From Actinomycetota bacterium (GTDB taxonomy: Bacteria > Actinomycetota > Acidimicrobiia > IMCC26256 > BP-133), in NCBI GenBank assembly GCA_030838815.1, contig JAUZEX010000333.1:1-8281 (forward strand): a DNA stretch of 8,281 bases, in the 5' to 3' direction. Of this stretch, positions 1 through 6,598 are shown piece by piece. A model generated the notes under the pieces. The model searched no databases. It had not been told where the DNA came from and worked only from the letters and a program-made list of their open reading frames with translations. Position 1 is the stretch's first letter. Each line of letters begins with the position of its first letter. The position numbers were made by a program, and so were the translations under genes.

Positions 1-41
1 GGCAAAACGTTTCTGTCTCACCCTCGTGGTTGGCTGGCAGC

Positions 42-1001
42 ATGGCGGAGCACGAAGACCTTTCGAAGCGGAGCGCCCAGCGCCTCCGCGTGGCCAGGAT
101 CTCGGTCGAACAACTCGGTCTCGTGACCTGCCGACAGCTGCACGGCCTCGGGCTTTCCGAGCGGAGCTCGTCGCGTCGGCTCCGGTCGGGGCAGGACGAG
201 ATCGTTCATCGCGGCGTTCACCGGGTGACCGGGGCGCCCGGCTCCTACGAGCAGGACGTCCTCGCCGCCTGCTTGGCGACAGGCGGCGTGGCTTCCCATC
301 GCTGCGCCGCTCGCCTCCACGGGCTGCGGGGCTTCGACCGCGAGGAGCGAATCGAGCTGACGGTGTCCTCCCGCCGGGCGAGCCGACTGGAGGGGGTCAC
401 GGCTCACGAAACCCGGTTCCTCGAGAGCACCGTCCTGGGCGGGATCCCGGTGGCCACGGTGGAGCAGACGTTGTTGGGACTGGCCGACGTCGCGCCGAGG
501 AAGGCGGAGGGCGCGGTCAACAGCGCGTTGGTGAAGCGGCTGACCGCACTCCCGCGGTTGGTGCAGTTCGCCGGCCGGCATTCGGCGCGGGGGCGGGGCG
601 GGCTGGTCGTGTTGCGGGGGCTGATCGAGGAGCAGGTCAGGGCGGGCGGGGCGACGGAGAGCTGGTTGGAGGACCAGGTCGTCGAGTTCTTGCGCCAGCG
701 GGGGTTTCCGCCACCGGTGAGGCAGTACCGGGTGGGGAGGTGGCGGCTGGATCTGGCCTGGCCGGAGCGGATGGTCAACTTCGAGGCGGACGGGCGGTTG
801 TGGCACACGAGCCCGTCCGACCGGCGCCGGGATGTGGCCCGGGACGCGGCGCTCGGCGGCATCGGATTCCGGATCGAGCGGATCGGGTGGCTGGAGCTCA
901 ACGAGGATCCGGACGGCCTCGAGGCCCGGCTGTGGCGGTGTTACGAGAATTCGGGTCGGGGGCGCCAGGTGAAGCTGCCGAACATCAAGGCGGCGGCGTG
1001 A
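42..1001 (+). CDS. AbiEi-like N-terminal domain / DUF559-type putative nuclease protein
   Basis: The product is about 319 residues from the ATG at 42. An in-frame TTG at 30 would add four residues, and neither start has a clear Shine-Dalgarno, so the start is uncertain. Residues about 20-110 resemble the winged-helix antitoxin-type (AbiEi) domain seen on many actinobacterial proteins: a short helical region with an SSSRRLRSGQ stretch, then a hydrophobic, Ala-rich helix and SHRCAARLHGL. Residues about 205-300 resemble DUF559, a VSR-like PD-(D/E)XK nuclease fold: SWLEDQVVEFL, then RLDLAWPERMVNFEADGRLW with an adjacent His, and an Arg/Asp-rich RRRDVARDAAL helix. D237, E248 and D250 are candidate metal ligands. 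The family's role is unproven; a DNA-binding or nuclease function is inference. No AbiEii-type toxin lies beside it, so it should not be called an antitoxin. The next gene starts 18 bases on, on the same strand. Confidence 0.8.
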   Translation: MAEHEDLSKRSAQRLRVARISVEQLGLVTCRQLHGLGLSERSSSRRLRSGQDEIVHRGVHRVTGAPGSYEQDVLAACLATGGVASHRCAARLHGLRGFDREERIELTVSSRRASRLEGVTAHETRFLESTVLGGIPVATVEQTLLGLADVAPRKAEGAVNSALVKRLTALPRLVQFAGRHSARGRGGLVVLRGLIEEQVRAGGATESWLEDQVVEFLRQRGFPPPVRQYRVGRWRLDLAWPERMVNFEADGRLWHTSPSDRRRDVARDAALGGIGFRIERIGWLELNEDPDGLEARLWRCYENSGRGRQVKLPNIKAAA

Positions 1002-1019
1002 TCTGCCGACACCTGGAAG

Positions 1020-2114
1020 GTGACGAGCACTGCGTGGGAACGTCCGGTCGACCCGCAACGGCGGGAGCGGCGGGCGCCGCTGCGCGGCGTCCCGACGGTG
1101 AAGCTCTCGAAGCACCGGATCCAGCTGTCGGACGGGCACTCCGTCCAGGCGCTGGTGGCCGGGCGGGGCGTGCCGCTGGTGGTGGTGCACGGCTTCGCCG
1201 CCGAGGGGCTCCTCTACGCCCAGTCGCTCAGCCGGCTCGTATCGATGGGCTTCAAGGTGGTGGCCATCGACACCGCCGGCCACGGCGGTACGGCCGTCCT
1301 GCCCCGTGACGGGCTGGACCTCGGCGCCTACAGCCGGCTCCTCGGGCGGGCGGTCAGCGAGCTCGGGATCCGCCGGGCGGTGTTCGCCGGCCACTCGATG
1401 GGCGGTCGGCTCATCACTGAGCTGGCCGCCGCCGACCCCGACCGGGCCGTCGCCCTAATCCTGATCGACGCCATCGTCGGCGATGCCTGGGACCAGATCG
1501 TGACCGCCTGCCGGTGGTGGCCGCCGCTGCTCAGCGTGTTCAGCACCGCGGCGGTGGTCGACAGCCTGGCCACGATCTCACTCGATGACGGCCCGCAGAC
1601 GGCCAAGCTGGCCCGGCTGTGGGGGAAGACCGCCTGGGGCGACCTGACCAGGCCGTGGCAGCTCCTCATGCCCTTCCTGTCGGTGCTCCGGTCGCCGGGC
1701 AGCCGGGAGATGCTCGATACCCTCCGCCACGCCGGCGTGCCGGTGGTGGTGCTGCACGGCGACCACGACTTCGTCGTGCCCATGGCCGCCGCCCGCGACG
1801 CCGCCCGCCGGTCCGGCGGTGACCTGGTGGTGATCCGGGGCGGAACCCACTCCTGGCTCCTCAAGGACCCGGAGTCGTTCCCGGCCATCATGGGCCAGCT
1901 CCTCCAGGGCCGGCTCGGCGACGCCTACGAGGCGGCGCTGGTCGAGGCCGGGCTCGACCCCGCCATGGCCACCACAGCCGACATCGAGGACGCCTTCTAC
2001 ACCCCCGGCGCCCGGGTCCGGGCGCTCACGCCGGAGCTGGCCTGGGCCCGCTCCGACCGCCGCTCCGAACCCCGCTACGACTGGGTGGTGGAGAACTACT
2101 CCAGCACGGCGTAA
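1020..2114 (+). CDS. alpha/beta hydrolase fold protein
   Basis: This 364-residue protein has a clear alpha/beta hydrolase core. Strand VPLVVVHGF (51-59) carries the oxyanion-hole HG. GHSMGG (124-129) is the nucleophile elbow with Ser126. HGDHDFVVP (246-254) supplies the acid, probably Asp250, and GGTHSW (274-279) supplies His277. AIDTAGHGG (82-90) is the usual strand-4 motif. The substrate cannot be told; esterase, lipase or C-C hydrolase are all possible. Residues about 296-364 form an extension beyond the core. The GTG at 1020 has a GGAAG immediately against it, too close for normal use. An in-frame GTG at 1098 (residue 27) would remove an Arg-rich leader and start just before the fold, so the start is unsure. 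It may be co-transcribed with the preceding gene. Its last 19 bases overlap the convergent malate synthase gene. Confidence 0.88.
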   Translation: MTSTAWERPVDPQRRERRAPLRGVPTVKLSKHRIQLSDGHSVQALVAGRGVPLVVVHGFAAEGLLYAQSLSRLVSMGFKVVAIDTAGHGGTAVLPRDGLDLGAYSRLLGRAVSELGIRRAVFAGHSMGGRLITELAAADPDRAVALILIDAIVGDAWDQIVTACRWWPPLLSVFSTAAVVDSLATISLDDGPQTAKLARLWGKTAWGDLTRPWQLLMPFLSVLRSPGSREMLDTLRHAGVPVVVLHGDHDFVVPMAAARDAARRSGGDLVVIRGGTHSWLLKDPESFPAIMGQLLQGRLGDAYEAALVEAGLDPAMATTADIEDAFYTPGARVRALTPELAWARSDRRSEPRYDWVVENYSSTA

Positions 2115-3664
2115 CCGGGCAGGGTCAGGAACTCGGCGTAGTCGGGCCCCAACGCCACCTCGGCGAAGAGCGCCTCGGCCTCGTCGAGCCGGCGGTCGCC
2201 ACCGCCCTCCTCCCGGATCCGCTCGACCTCTTCCTTCACCACGCCCCGCACCGTCGCCGCGTCGAAGCGGCCCCGGTGGATCCACTGCCACACCTGGGAG
2301 CGGGCGATCTCGGCCGTGGCGACGTCCTCCATGAGGTTGAAGATGCCGGCGGCGCCGTTGCCCGTCAGCCAGGCCGACAGATAGCGCAACCCCACAGCTA
2401 CGTCGTTGCGGAGCCCGTCCTCGGTCACCTCGCCCCCGGGGATGGCGAAGTCGAGGAGGTCCTCGGCGGTGACGGAGACGTCCTCCCGGGTGCGGTCGAG
2501 CTGGTTGGGCCGGTCGCCGAGCACGGCGTCGAACGGCGTGCGGGCCACCGGCACGAGGTCAGGGTGGGCCACCCAGGTGCCGTCGAAGCCGGCCTTCGAT
2601 TCCCGCTCCTTGTCCTCGGTCACCTTGGCCAGCGCCGTCCGGTTGACGTCCTCGTCCCGGCGGGACGGGATGAAGGCCGCCATCCCGCCGATGGCATGGG
2701 CGCCGTGCCGGTGACAGGTGCGGACCAGCAGCTCGGTGTACGCCGACATGAAGGGCACGGTCATCGTGATCTGGTTGCGGTCGGGGAGCACGATGTCGGG
2801 CCGGTCGCAGAACTTTTTGATGACGGAGAAGATGTAGTCCCACCGGCCGGCGTTGAGCCCGGCGGAGTGGTCCCGCAGCTCGTAGAGGATCTCCTCCATC
2901 TCGAACGCGGCCAGGATCGTCTCGATGAGGACGGTGGCGCGGATCGTGCCCCGGTCGAGACCGACGGCGTCCTGGGCCGCATTGAAGGTGTCGTTCCACA
3001 GCCGGGCCTCGAGATGACCCTCCAGCTTGGGAAGGTAGAAGTACGGGCCGAGGCCCTTGTCGAGGAGCCGGCGGGCGTTGTGGAAGAAGCACAGCCCGAA
3101 GTCGAACAGGCTGGCCGATACCGGCTGACCGTCGACGAGGACGTTGCGCTCGACCAGGTGCCAACCCCGGGGACGCACCACGGGTACGGCGGTCTGTTCG
3201 GCGAGGCGGTAGTCCCTGCCATCCTGGCTCGTGAAGGCGAGCGTCCCCTCGATGGCCTCGGTCAGGTTCGCCTGGCCGCCGACGAGGTTGCTCCACGTCG
3301 GGGAGTTGGCGTCCTCGAAGTCGACCATGAACACATCCGCACCGGAGTTGAATGCGTTAATGAGCATCTTGGCCTCGGTGGGCCCGGTGATCTCCACCCG
3401 CCGCCGGGCGAGCGCCGGAGGCGCGGGCGCCACCTGCCAGTCGCCGTGGCGGACGTCGGCCGTCTCGGGCAGGAACGCCGGCTGTTCGCCGCCCCGGAGC
3501 CGCTGCCACCGCTGCGCCCGGGCGGCCAGGATCCGCTCCCGGCCGGGCCCGAACCGCCGCTGGAGGTCGGCCACGAACGCCAGCGCCTCCGGGGTCAGGA
3601 CGGACGCATGGCGGCCCTCGACCGGGCGGAGGACTTCCACGCCGTCGGGCTCGGTGTCGGTCAT
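2096..3664 (-). CDS. aceB: malate synthase A type
   Basis: The enzyme condenses glyoxylate with acetyl-CoA to give malate and CoA; it should be cytosolic. The 522-residue protein is close to the usual length for malate synthase A and aligns by eye along its whole length with the E. coli AceB type. The family signature is complete at 264-279: RDHSAGLNAGRWDYIF. FMVDFEDANSPTWSN (112-126), RPRGWHL (164-170, catalytic Arg166), LIETI (246-250, Mg ligand Glu248), Asp276 and IFNLMEDVATAEIARS (441-456, catalytic-base candidate Asp447) are all intact, and the tail FLTLPGYAVLE is typical. The reading frame stays open far upstream, but the ATG at 3664 is the true start: AAGGAG lies 6 bases upstream and the ATG overlaps the glcF stop as ATGA. 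It is the last gene of the glycolate operon, so it probably consumes the glyoxylate made by GlcDEF. The domain order and lengths are those of isoform A, not the longer isoform G. Confidence 0.97.
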   Translation of the reverse strand: MTDTEPDGVEVLRPVEGRHASVLTPEALAFVADLQRRFGPGRERILAARAQRWQRLRGGEQPAFLPETADVRHGDWQVAPAPPALARRRVEITGPTEAKMLINAFNSGADVFMVDFEDANSPTWSNLVGGQANLTEAIEGTLAFTSQDGRDYRLAEQTAVPVVRPRGWHLVERNVLVDGQPVSASLFDFGLCFFHNARRLLDKGLGPYFYLPKLEGHLEARLWNDTFNAAQDAVGLDRGTIRATVLIETILAAFEMEEILYELRDHSAGLNAGRWDYIFSVIKKFCDRPDIVLPDRNQITMTVPFMSAYTELLVRTCHRHGAHAIGGMAAFIPSRRDEDVNRTALAKVTEDKERESKAGFDGTWVAHPDLVPVARTPFDAVLGDRPNQLDRTREDVSVTAEDLLDFAIPGGEVTEDGLRNDVAVGLRYLSAWLTGNGAAGIFNLMEDVATAEIARSQVWQWIHRGRFDAATVRGVVKEEVERIREEGGGDRRLDEAEALFAEVALGPDYAEFLTLPGYAVLE

Positions 3665-5097
3665 GGCAGGCTCCTTCCGCTGATGGAGGCGTCGAGGACC
3701 TCGATGGGGTGGTAGACGGGCAGCCGGCGGTTGCTGTGGACGGTGATCTGGAGGGCGCAGCCCGGGTTGCCGGCCACGACGGCGGCGGCGCCGGTGGCGG
3801 CGAGGTTGGCCACCTTGCGCCGGCCGAGCTCGGCGGCCGGCTCCGGTTCGAGCATGTTGTAGAGCCCGGCCGAGCCGCAGCAGATCTCCCACTCGGCCGG
3901 CTGGACGACCGTGAGGCCGGGGATGCCGGCCAGCACCGACCTCGGTTCGGCCCGCACTCCCTGGGCGTGGGCGAGGTGGCAGGCGTCGTGGTAGGCCACG
4001 CTCAGGTGGACGGGGTGGCGGGCGGCCCTCGGCTCGACCCCGGCCAGCACCTCCGTGACGTCGGCCACCCTGGCCGAGAACGCCTCGGCCCGCTCGGCCC
4101 ACTCGGGGTCGTCGGACAGGAGGCGGCCGTACTCCTTCATGGCCGACCCGCAGCCGGCGGCGTTCACGGCCACCGTCTCGCAGCCCTCGAAGGCGGTGAT
4201 GAGAGCCCGGGCCCGTTGCTGGGCCTCGTTTTCGGCGCCCGAGTGCATCAACAGTGCTCCGCAGCACCCCGCACTCCTGGGGACGACCACGTCGAACCCT
4301 TCGGCGGACAGCACCCGCACCGTCGCCTCGTTGGTACGGGCGAAGAAGACCCGGGCGACACACCCCTGCAGCAGCCCGACGGTGCCCCGGGCCGGCCCGG
4401 CGTCCGTGCGGGCCGGGGTGCGCTCGGGCAGGCGCCGCCAAAGCGCCGACAGCTTCACCTCGGGCGTGAGGCGCATCATGGCCGCCAGCCGCCGGAACCG
4501 CCGCCCGCTCTTGCGATCGGACCCGGCCGGCGGCGGCTCGGCGAGACCGGGCGACTCGGTCGTACCGGCCGACGTGGCCCCGGCCATCGAGATTGCGGCG
4601 CCGCCGTTGCCGCCGGCCGGGCCGGCGCCGGTCGATGCGGTGCTCGGAGGCGGATCGGGCGAAGCTCCCGAGGCCTGGCGCTCGAGCCAGGCGCGGAGCC
4701 GGGAGTCGAGGCCGAGGCGGCGGCCGGCGACCAGGATGGGGACCATCGCCCGGAGGCGGCCGGGGTGGGTGAAGACCTCGAAGCAGAAGCGGCGGAAGGC
4801 GCGGTCGGCGGGGGTGCGGCGGTGGCGGCGCTCGACCTCCGGTCGCATCTGCTCTATCAGCGCGTCGTAGCGGACGCCGGACGGGCAGGCCGTCACGCAG
4901 GCCATGCAGCCGAGGCAGCGGTCGATGTGGGTGACGATCGATCCCAGCCCGCCGCCGGTCTCGGCCGCCTCCCGCATCAGGACGATCCGGCCCCGGGGAG
5001 AGTCCATCTCCTCGCCCCACACCACGTACGTCGGGCACGTCGGGAGGCAGAAGCCGCAGTGGATGCACGTCTTGATGAGCGTCGGATCCAGCGGCAC
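3661..5097 (-). CDS. glcF: glycolate oxidase iron-sulfur subunit
   Basis: GlcF carries electrons from the flavin subunits of glycolate oxidase towards the respiratory chain, at the inner face of the membrane. The 478-residue protein starts with two 4Fe-4S motifs of CxxCxxCxxxCP form: CIHCGFCLPTCP (Cys11, 14, 17, 21) and CLGCMACVTACP (Cys61, 64, 67, 71). Two cysteine-rich CCG domains follow: Cys246 with CCG at 278-280, and YHDAC (Cys373) with CCG at 406-408. Residues about 141-195 are a Gly/Ala/Pro/Ser/Thr-rich linker between the two halves, which explains why it is longer than the roughly 400-residue E. coli protein. The GTG start shares its first base with the glcE stop (TAGTG) and has a G-rich GGGGGGA 4 bases upstream; an upstream extension of the open frame would run back into glcE. 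Its stop overlaps the aceB start. Related LutA/GlpC-like subunits share the domains, but the glcD-glcE neighbours favour GlcF. Confidence 0.95.
   Translation of the reverse strand: MPLDPTLIKTCIHCGFCLPTCPTYVVWGEEMDSPRGRIVLMREAAETGGGLGSIVTHIDRCLGCMACVTACPSGVRYDALIEQMRPEVERRHRRTPADRAFRRFCFEVFTHPGRLRAMVPILVAGRRLGLDSRLRAWLERQASGASPDPPPSTASTGAGPAGGNGGAAISMAGATSAGTTESPGLAEPPPAGSDRKSGRRFRRLAAMMRLTPEVKLSALWRRLPERTPARTDAGPARGTVGLLQGCVARVFFARTNEATVRVLSAEGFDVVVPRSAGCCGALLMHSGAENEAQQRARALITAFEGCETVAVNAAGCGSAMKEYGRLLSDDPEWAERAEAFSARVADVTEVLAGVEPRAARHPVHLSVAYHDACHLAHAQGVRAEPRSVLAGIPGLTVVQPAEWEICCGSAGLYNMLEPEPAAELGRRKVANLAATGAAAVVAGNPGCALQITVHSNRRLPVYHPIEVLDASISGRSLP
3671..3678 (-). promoter_or_regulatory. 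ribosome binding site of aceB
   Basis: On the - strand this reads GGAAGGAG, ending 6 bases before the aceB ATG. It lies inside the last codons of glcF. It is the best Shine-Dalgarno in the window and fixes the aceB start within a much longer open frame. Confidence 0.85.
4513..4677 (-). other. low-complexity linker coding segment in glcF
   Basis: This part encodes about 55 residues (protein positions about 141-195) that are almost entirely Ala, Gly, Pro, Ser and Thr. It separates the ferredoxin-like half from the CCG half. The frame is open across it, so it is an in-frame insertion or flexible linker and not a break in the gene. Confidence 0.7.
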
Positions 5098-6401
5098 TAG
5101 ATCCCCCCGACGAACAGGCCCGGGGCGCAGACGCCGGCCGGGTCGAACCGTTCCTTGACCTTGCGCATCAACGCCACCGGCCCGGTCTCGCCGCCCCACG
5201 GGTCGAGCATCGCCCGCACCTCGGCCGGCGCGTCGAGCAGGACACAGGGGGCGGGGGCGAGCCGGCGGCGGAGCTCCTCCACGGCCTCCGCAACCACCGC
5301 CGCATCGAGCGCCCCCCGCTCACCCCGGGCACCGGTCCTGCCGGCGTCAGCCGGAGCATCGGTCCTGCCGGCGTCGGCCGGAGCATCGGCGCTGCCGGCC
5401 CCGCCCTCGCCGGGGGAGGTGCCGACGGGCAGCTGGATCCAGGCCAGACCGAGGCCGGCCCGGGCGACCAGGGTGCCTCCGAGGGCTTGCGCGGCGGCCA
5501 TCGACGCCGGGAGAGCGGCGGGGAGGGCCGACACCTTGACCACGATGTCGCTCCTCTGCGCCGCTCGCTGCGCGTCCCAGCAGGCCGGATCGTCGTCGTC
5601 GGTCTCGACCACCAGATCGCCGACGCGGCCCAGGAGCGTCGCCGCCTCCTCGGCTCTGGGAAACGGATTTGCGCTCCCGAAACGGACCAGGACGGCGCCG
5701 GCGCCGGTCGAGGCGTCCCACCACAGGTCGAGGCAGTCGGCTTCCAGGGGGGCGTGGGCCAGGGCGGCGGCGGCCGCGGCCAGCTGCGCCGGGTCGGAGG
5801 AGCGGGCCACGACGGTGGCGGTGCGGGCCGGGCGGGGGTGCAACCGCACGGTCACCTCGGCGATCAGGCCGAGGGTGCCGAAGGCGCCGGCGAAGAGCTT
5901 GCCGAGGTCGTAGCCGGCCACGTTCTTGATGACCTTGCCGCCGGCCCGGGCGACCGTCCCGTCGGAGAGCACGACCGTCACGCCCACCACGAGGTCCCGC
6001 ACGCCGCCGTACCGGTGGCGCAGGGGCCCGGAGTCGGCCGTGGCCACGATGCCGCCGATGGTCGCCCCGCCGTCGGCGGCATCGAGCGCGGTGTCATCGC
6101 CGGCGGCGCCCCAGGGCGACAGCGGCGGGTCGAGGGCCAACATCTGTCCGGCGGAGGCGAAGGTGTCCTGGGCCACGGCCAGCGGCACCCCGGCCTGGAG
6201 CACGGCGGTGAAGTCCCCGGCGTTGTGCTCGAGCACCCGGTCCAGCCCGCCGGTGCAGAGCTCGAGATCCGGCTCGGGCACCGGCCGCCCCCATCCGAGT
6301 TTCGTTCCCCCGCCCCGGAACCGCACCGGCCGCCCGTCCGCCGCCGCGGACCGGAGCCACTCGGCCGCCTCCTCGTAGCTCGCGGGCTGCTCGCTCTTCA
6401 A
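5097..6401 (-). CDS. glcE: glycolate oxidase FAD-binding subunit
   Basis: GlcE is the second flavoprotein subunit of glycolate oxidase, paired with GlcD and GlcF. The 434-residue protein has the PCMH-type FAD-binding region: VRFRGGGTKLGWG (26-38), ATIGGIVATADSGPLRHRYGG (split around 113-133) and GGKVIKNVAGYDLGKLFAGA (154-173), then GTLGLIAEVTVRLHP. The C-terminal FDPAGVCAPGLF (419-430) matches the family ending. It is longer than the roughly 350-residue E. coli protein. Extra length is visible as an Asp/Ala-rich insert near 98-112 and a Gly/Asp/Ala-rich insert at about 328-362 that contains a duplicated 9-residue unit. The start is TTG at 6401, the furthest upstream possible in this frame, with an AGGG 4 bases and a GGGAG 9 bases before it. 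The TTG overlaps the stop of the small ORF as TTGA. The stop overlaps the glcF GTG. The start is less certain than the identity. Confidence 0.93.
   Translation of the reverse strand: MKSEQPASYEEAAEWLRSAAADGRPVRFRGGGTKLGWGRPVPEPDLELCTGGLDRVLEHNAGDFTAVLQAGVPLAVAQDTFASAGQMLALDPPLSPWGAAGDDTALDAADGGATIGGIVATADSGPLRHRYGGVRDLVVGVTVVLSDGTVARAGGKVIKNVAGYDLGKLFAGAFGTLGLIAEVTVRLHPRPARTATVVARSSDPAQLAAAAAALAHAPLEADCLDLWWDASTGAGAVLVRFGSANPFPRAEEAATLLGRVGDLVVETDDDDPACWDAQRAAQRSDIVVKVSALPAALPASMAAAQALGGTLVARAGLGLAWIQLPVGTSPGEGGAGSADAPADAGRTDAPADAGRTGARGERGALDAAVVAEAVEELRRRLAPAPCVLLDAPAEVRAMLDPWGGETGPVALMRKVKERFDPAGVCAPGLFVGGI
5333..5386 (-). repeat. two 27-bp tandem repeats inside glcE
   Basis: Two adjacent 27-bp units (5333-5359 and 5360-5386) differ at a single base (a at 5349, g at 5376). 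They encode DAPADAGRT twice (GlcE residues 339-347 and 348-356) in a low-complexity insert. Being a multiple of three, the duplication keeps the frame. A degenerate partial third unit may follow from 5387. Confidence 0.9.
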
Positions 6402-6598
6402 CGCGCCCTGCTCCCGGCCGCCGACCGGCCGATCCCCGCCATCCGGCGTTCAATTCCGACCGACGGGTGTCCGAAAAGAGCGCTGGTTCGGGCGGGCCGG
6501 GCGGTGGGTGCGATCCGGCGTTCATTTCCGACCGACGGGTGTCCGAAAAGAGCGCCGGTTCGGGCGGGGCGGGCGGTGGGGTAGGCGAGTCGCGTCAT
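6398..6598 (-). CDS. possible small coupled ORF between glcD and glcE
   Basis: This 66-codon frame fills the glcD-glcE gap exactly. Its ATG overlaps the glcD stop as ATGA, and its TGA overlaps the glcE TTG start as TTGA. The product would be very Arg/Ala/Pro-rich and basic, made mostly of two 24-residue repeats (residues 7-30 and 31-54) with the core ALFGHPSVG. I recognise no family and see no signal peptide or membrane segment. No Shine-Dalgarno precedes the ATG, so translation would depend on coupling to glcD. The differences between the two copies include at least three amino-acid changes against about two silent ones, which does not show selection on the protein. The alternative is a non-coding repeat that is open by chance in GC-rich DNA. 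The double overlap is the only positive sign. Confidence 0.35.
   Translation of the reverse strand: MTRLAYPTARPARTGALFGHPSVGNERRIAPTARPARTSALFGHPSVGIERRMAGIGRSAAGSRAR
6453..6476. promoter_or_regulatory. imperfect dyad in repeat unit 1 (possible operator)
   Basis: This is the unit-1 counterpart of the dyad at 6525-6548. The left arm is ATTCCGAC and the right arm GTCCGAAA, so one more pair is lost (six of eight). The spacing is identical. Confidence 0.25.
6525..6548. promoter_or_regulatory. imperfect dyad in repeat unit 2 (possible operator)
   Basis: TTTCCGAC and GTCCGAAA form inverted arms with seven of eight positions pairing, separated by the 8-base spacer CGACGGGT. The 8-8-8 layout resembles a dimeric regulator site, but it could equally be incidental. 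A second copy lies 72 bp away at 6453-6476. Confidence 0.3.

Larger units (their letters stand above)
6441..6584. repeat. two 72-bp tandem direct repeats in the glcD-glcE gap
   Basis: Unit one is 6441-6512 and unit two is 6513-6584. Both begin ATCCGGCGTTCA and contain CCGACCGACGGGTGTCCG followed by AAAAGAGCGC. They differ at three scattered positions (6452-6453 region, the base after AGCGC, and one base in the G-rich end) and in the last four bases. The unit is unlike the surrounding coding sequence, with a short A-run that stands out in this GC-rich region. Function is unknown; it may be a local duplication or a copy of a dispersed genomic repeat. Confidence 0.92.

Noticed and set aside
18..1394. 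Open frames in other frames across the first two genes, including a 458-residue - strand frame
   Set aside because: They cross the boundary of two supported genes, are rich in Pro/Arg/His, and have no motif support.
42..2114. Toxin-antitoxin pair formed by the AbiEi-like gene and its downstream neighbour
   Set aside because: The neighbour is a plain alpha/beta hydrolase, not an AbiEii-type nucleotidyltransferase, and the first gene carries its own nuclease-like domain.
3665..5068. Upstream extension of the malate synthase frame to give a roughly 990-residue protein
   Set aside because: This part is an out-of-frame reading of glcF, whose Fe-S and CCG motifs are intact in the other frame. The aceB Shine-Dalgarno and ATGA overlap place the real start at 3664.
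2276..5100. Long + strand open frames opposite aceB and glcF
   Set aside because: They are antisense shadows caused by high GC; their translations are His/Arg/Gly-rich and show no domain, while the - strand genes have complete family motifs.
5487..6584. Long + strand open frame opposite glcE and the repeat region
   Set aside because: It is a compositional shadow of glcE and reads through the 72-bp repeats with no recognisable domain.
6441..6584. CRISPR array
   Set aside because: Only two units, directly abutting with no unique spacers, and no cas genes nearby.
6441..6584. Insertion-sequence ends or attachment site
   Set aside because: There is no transposase or integrase, no terminal inverted repeat pair, and the flanking genes are an intact operon.
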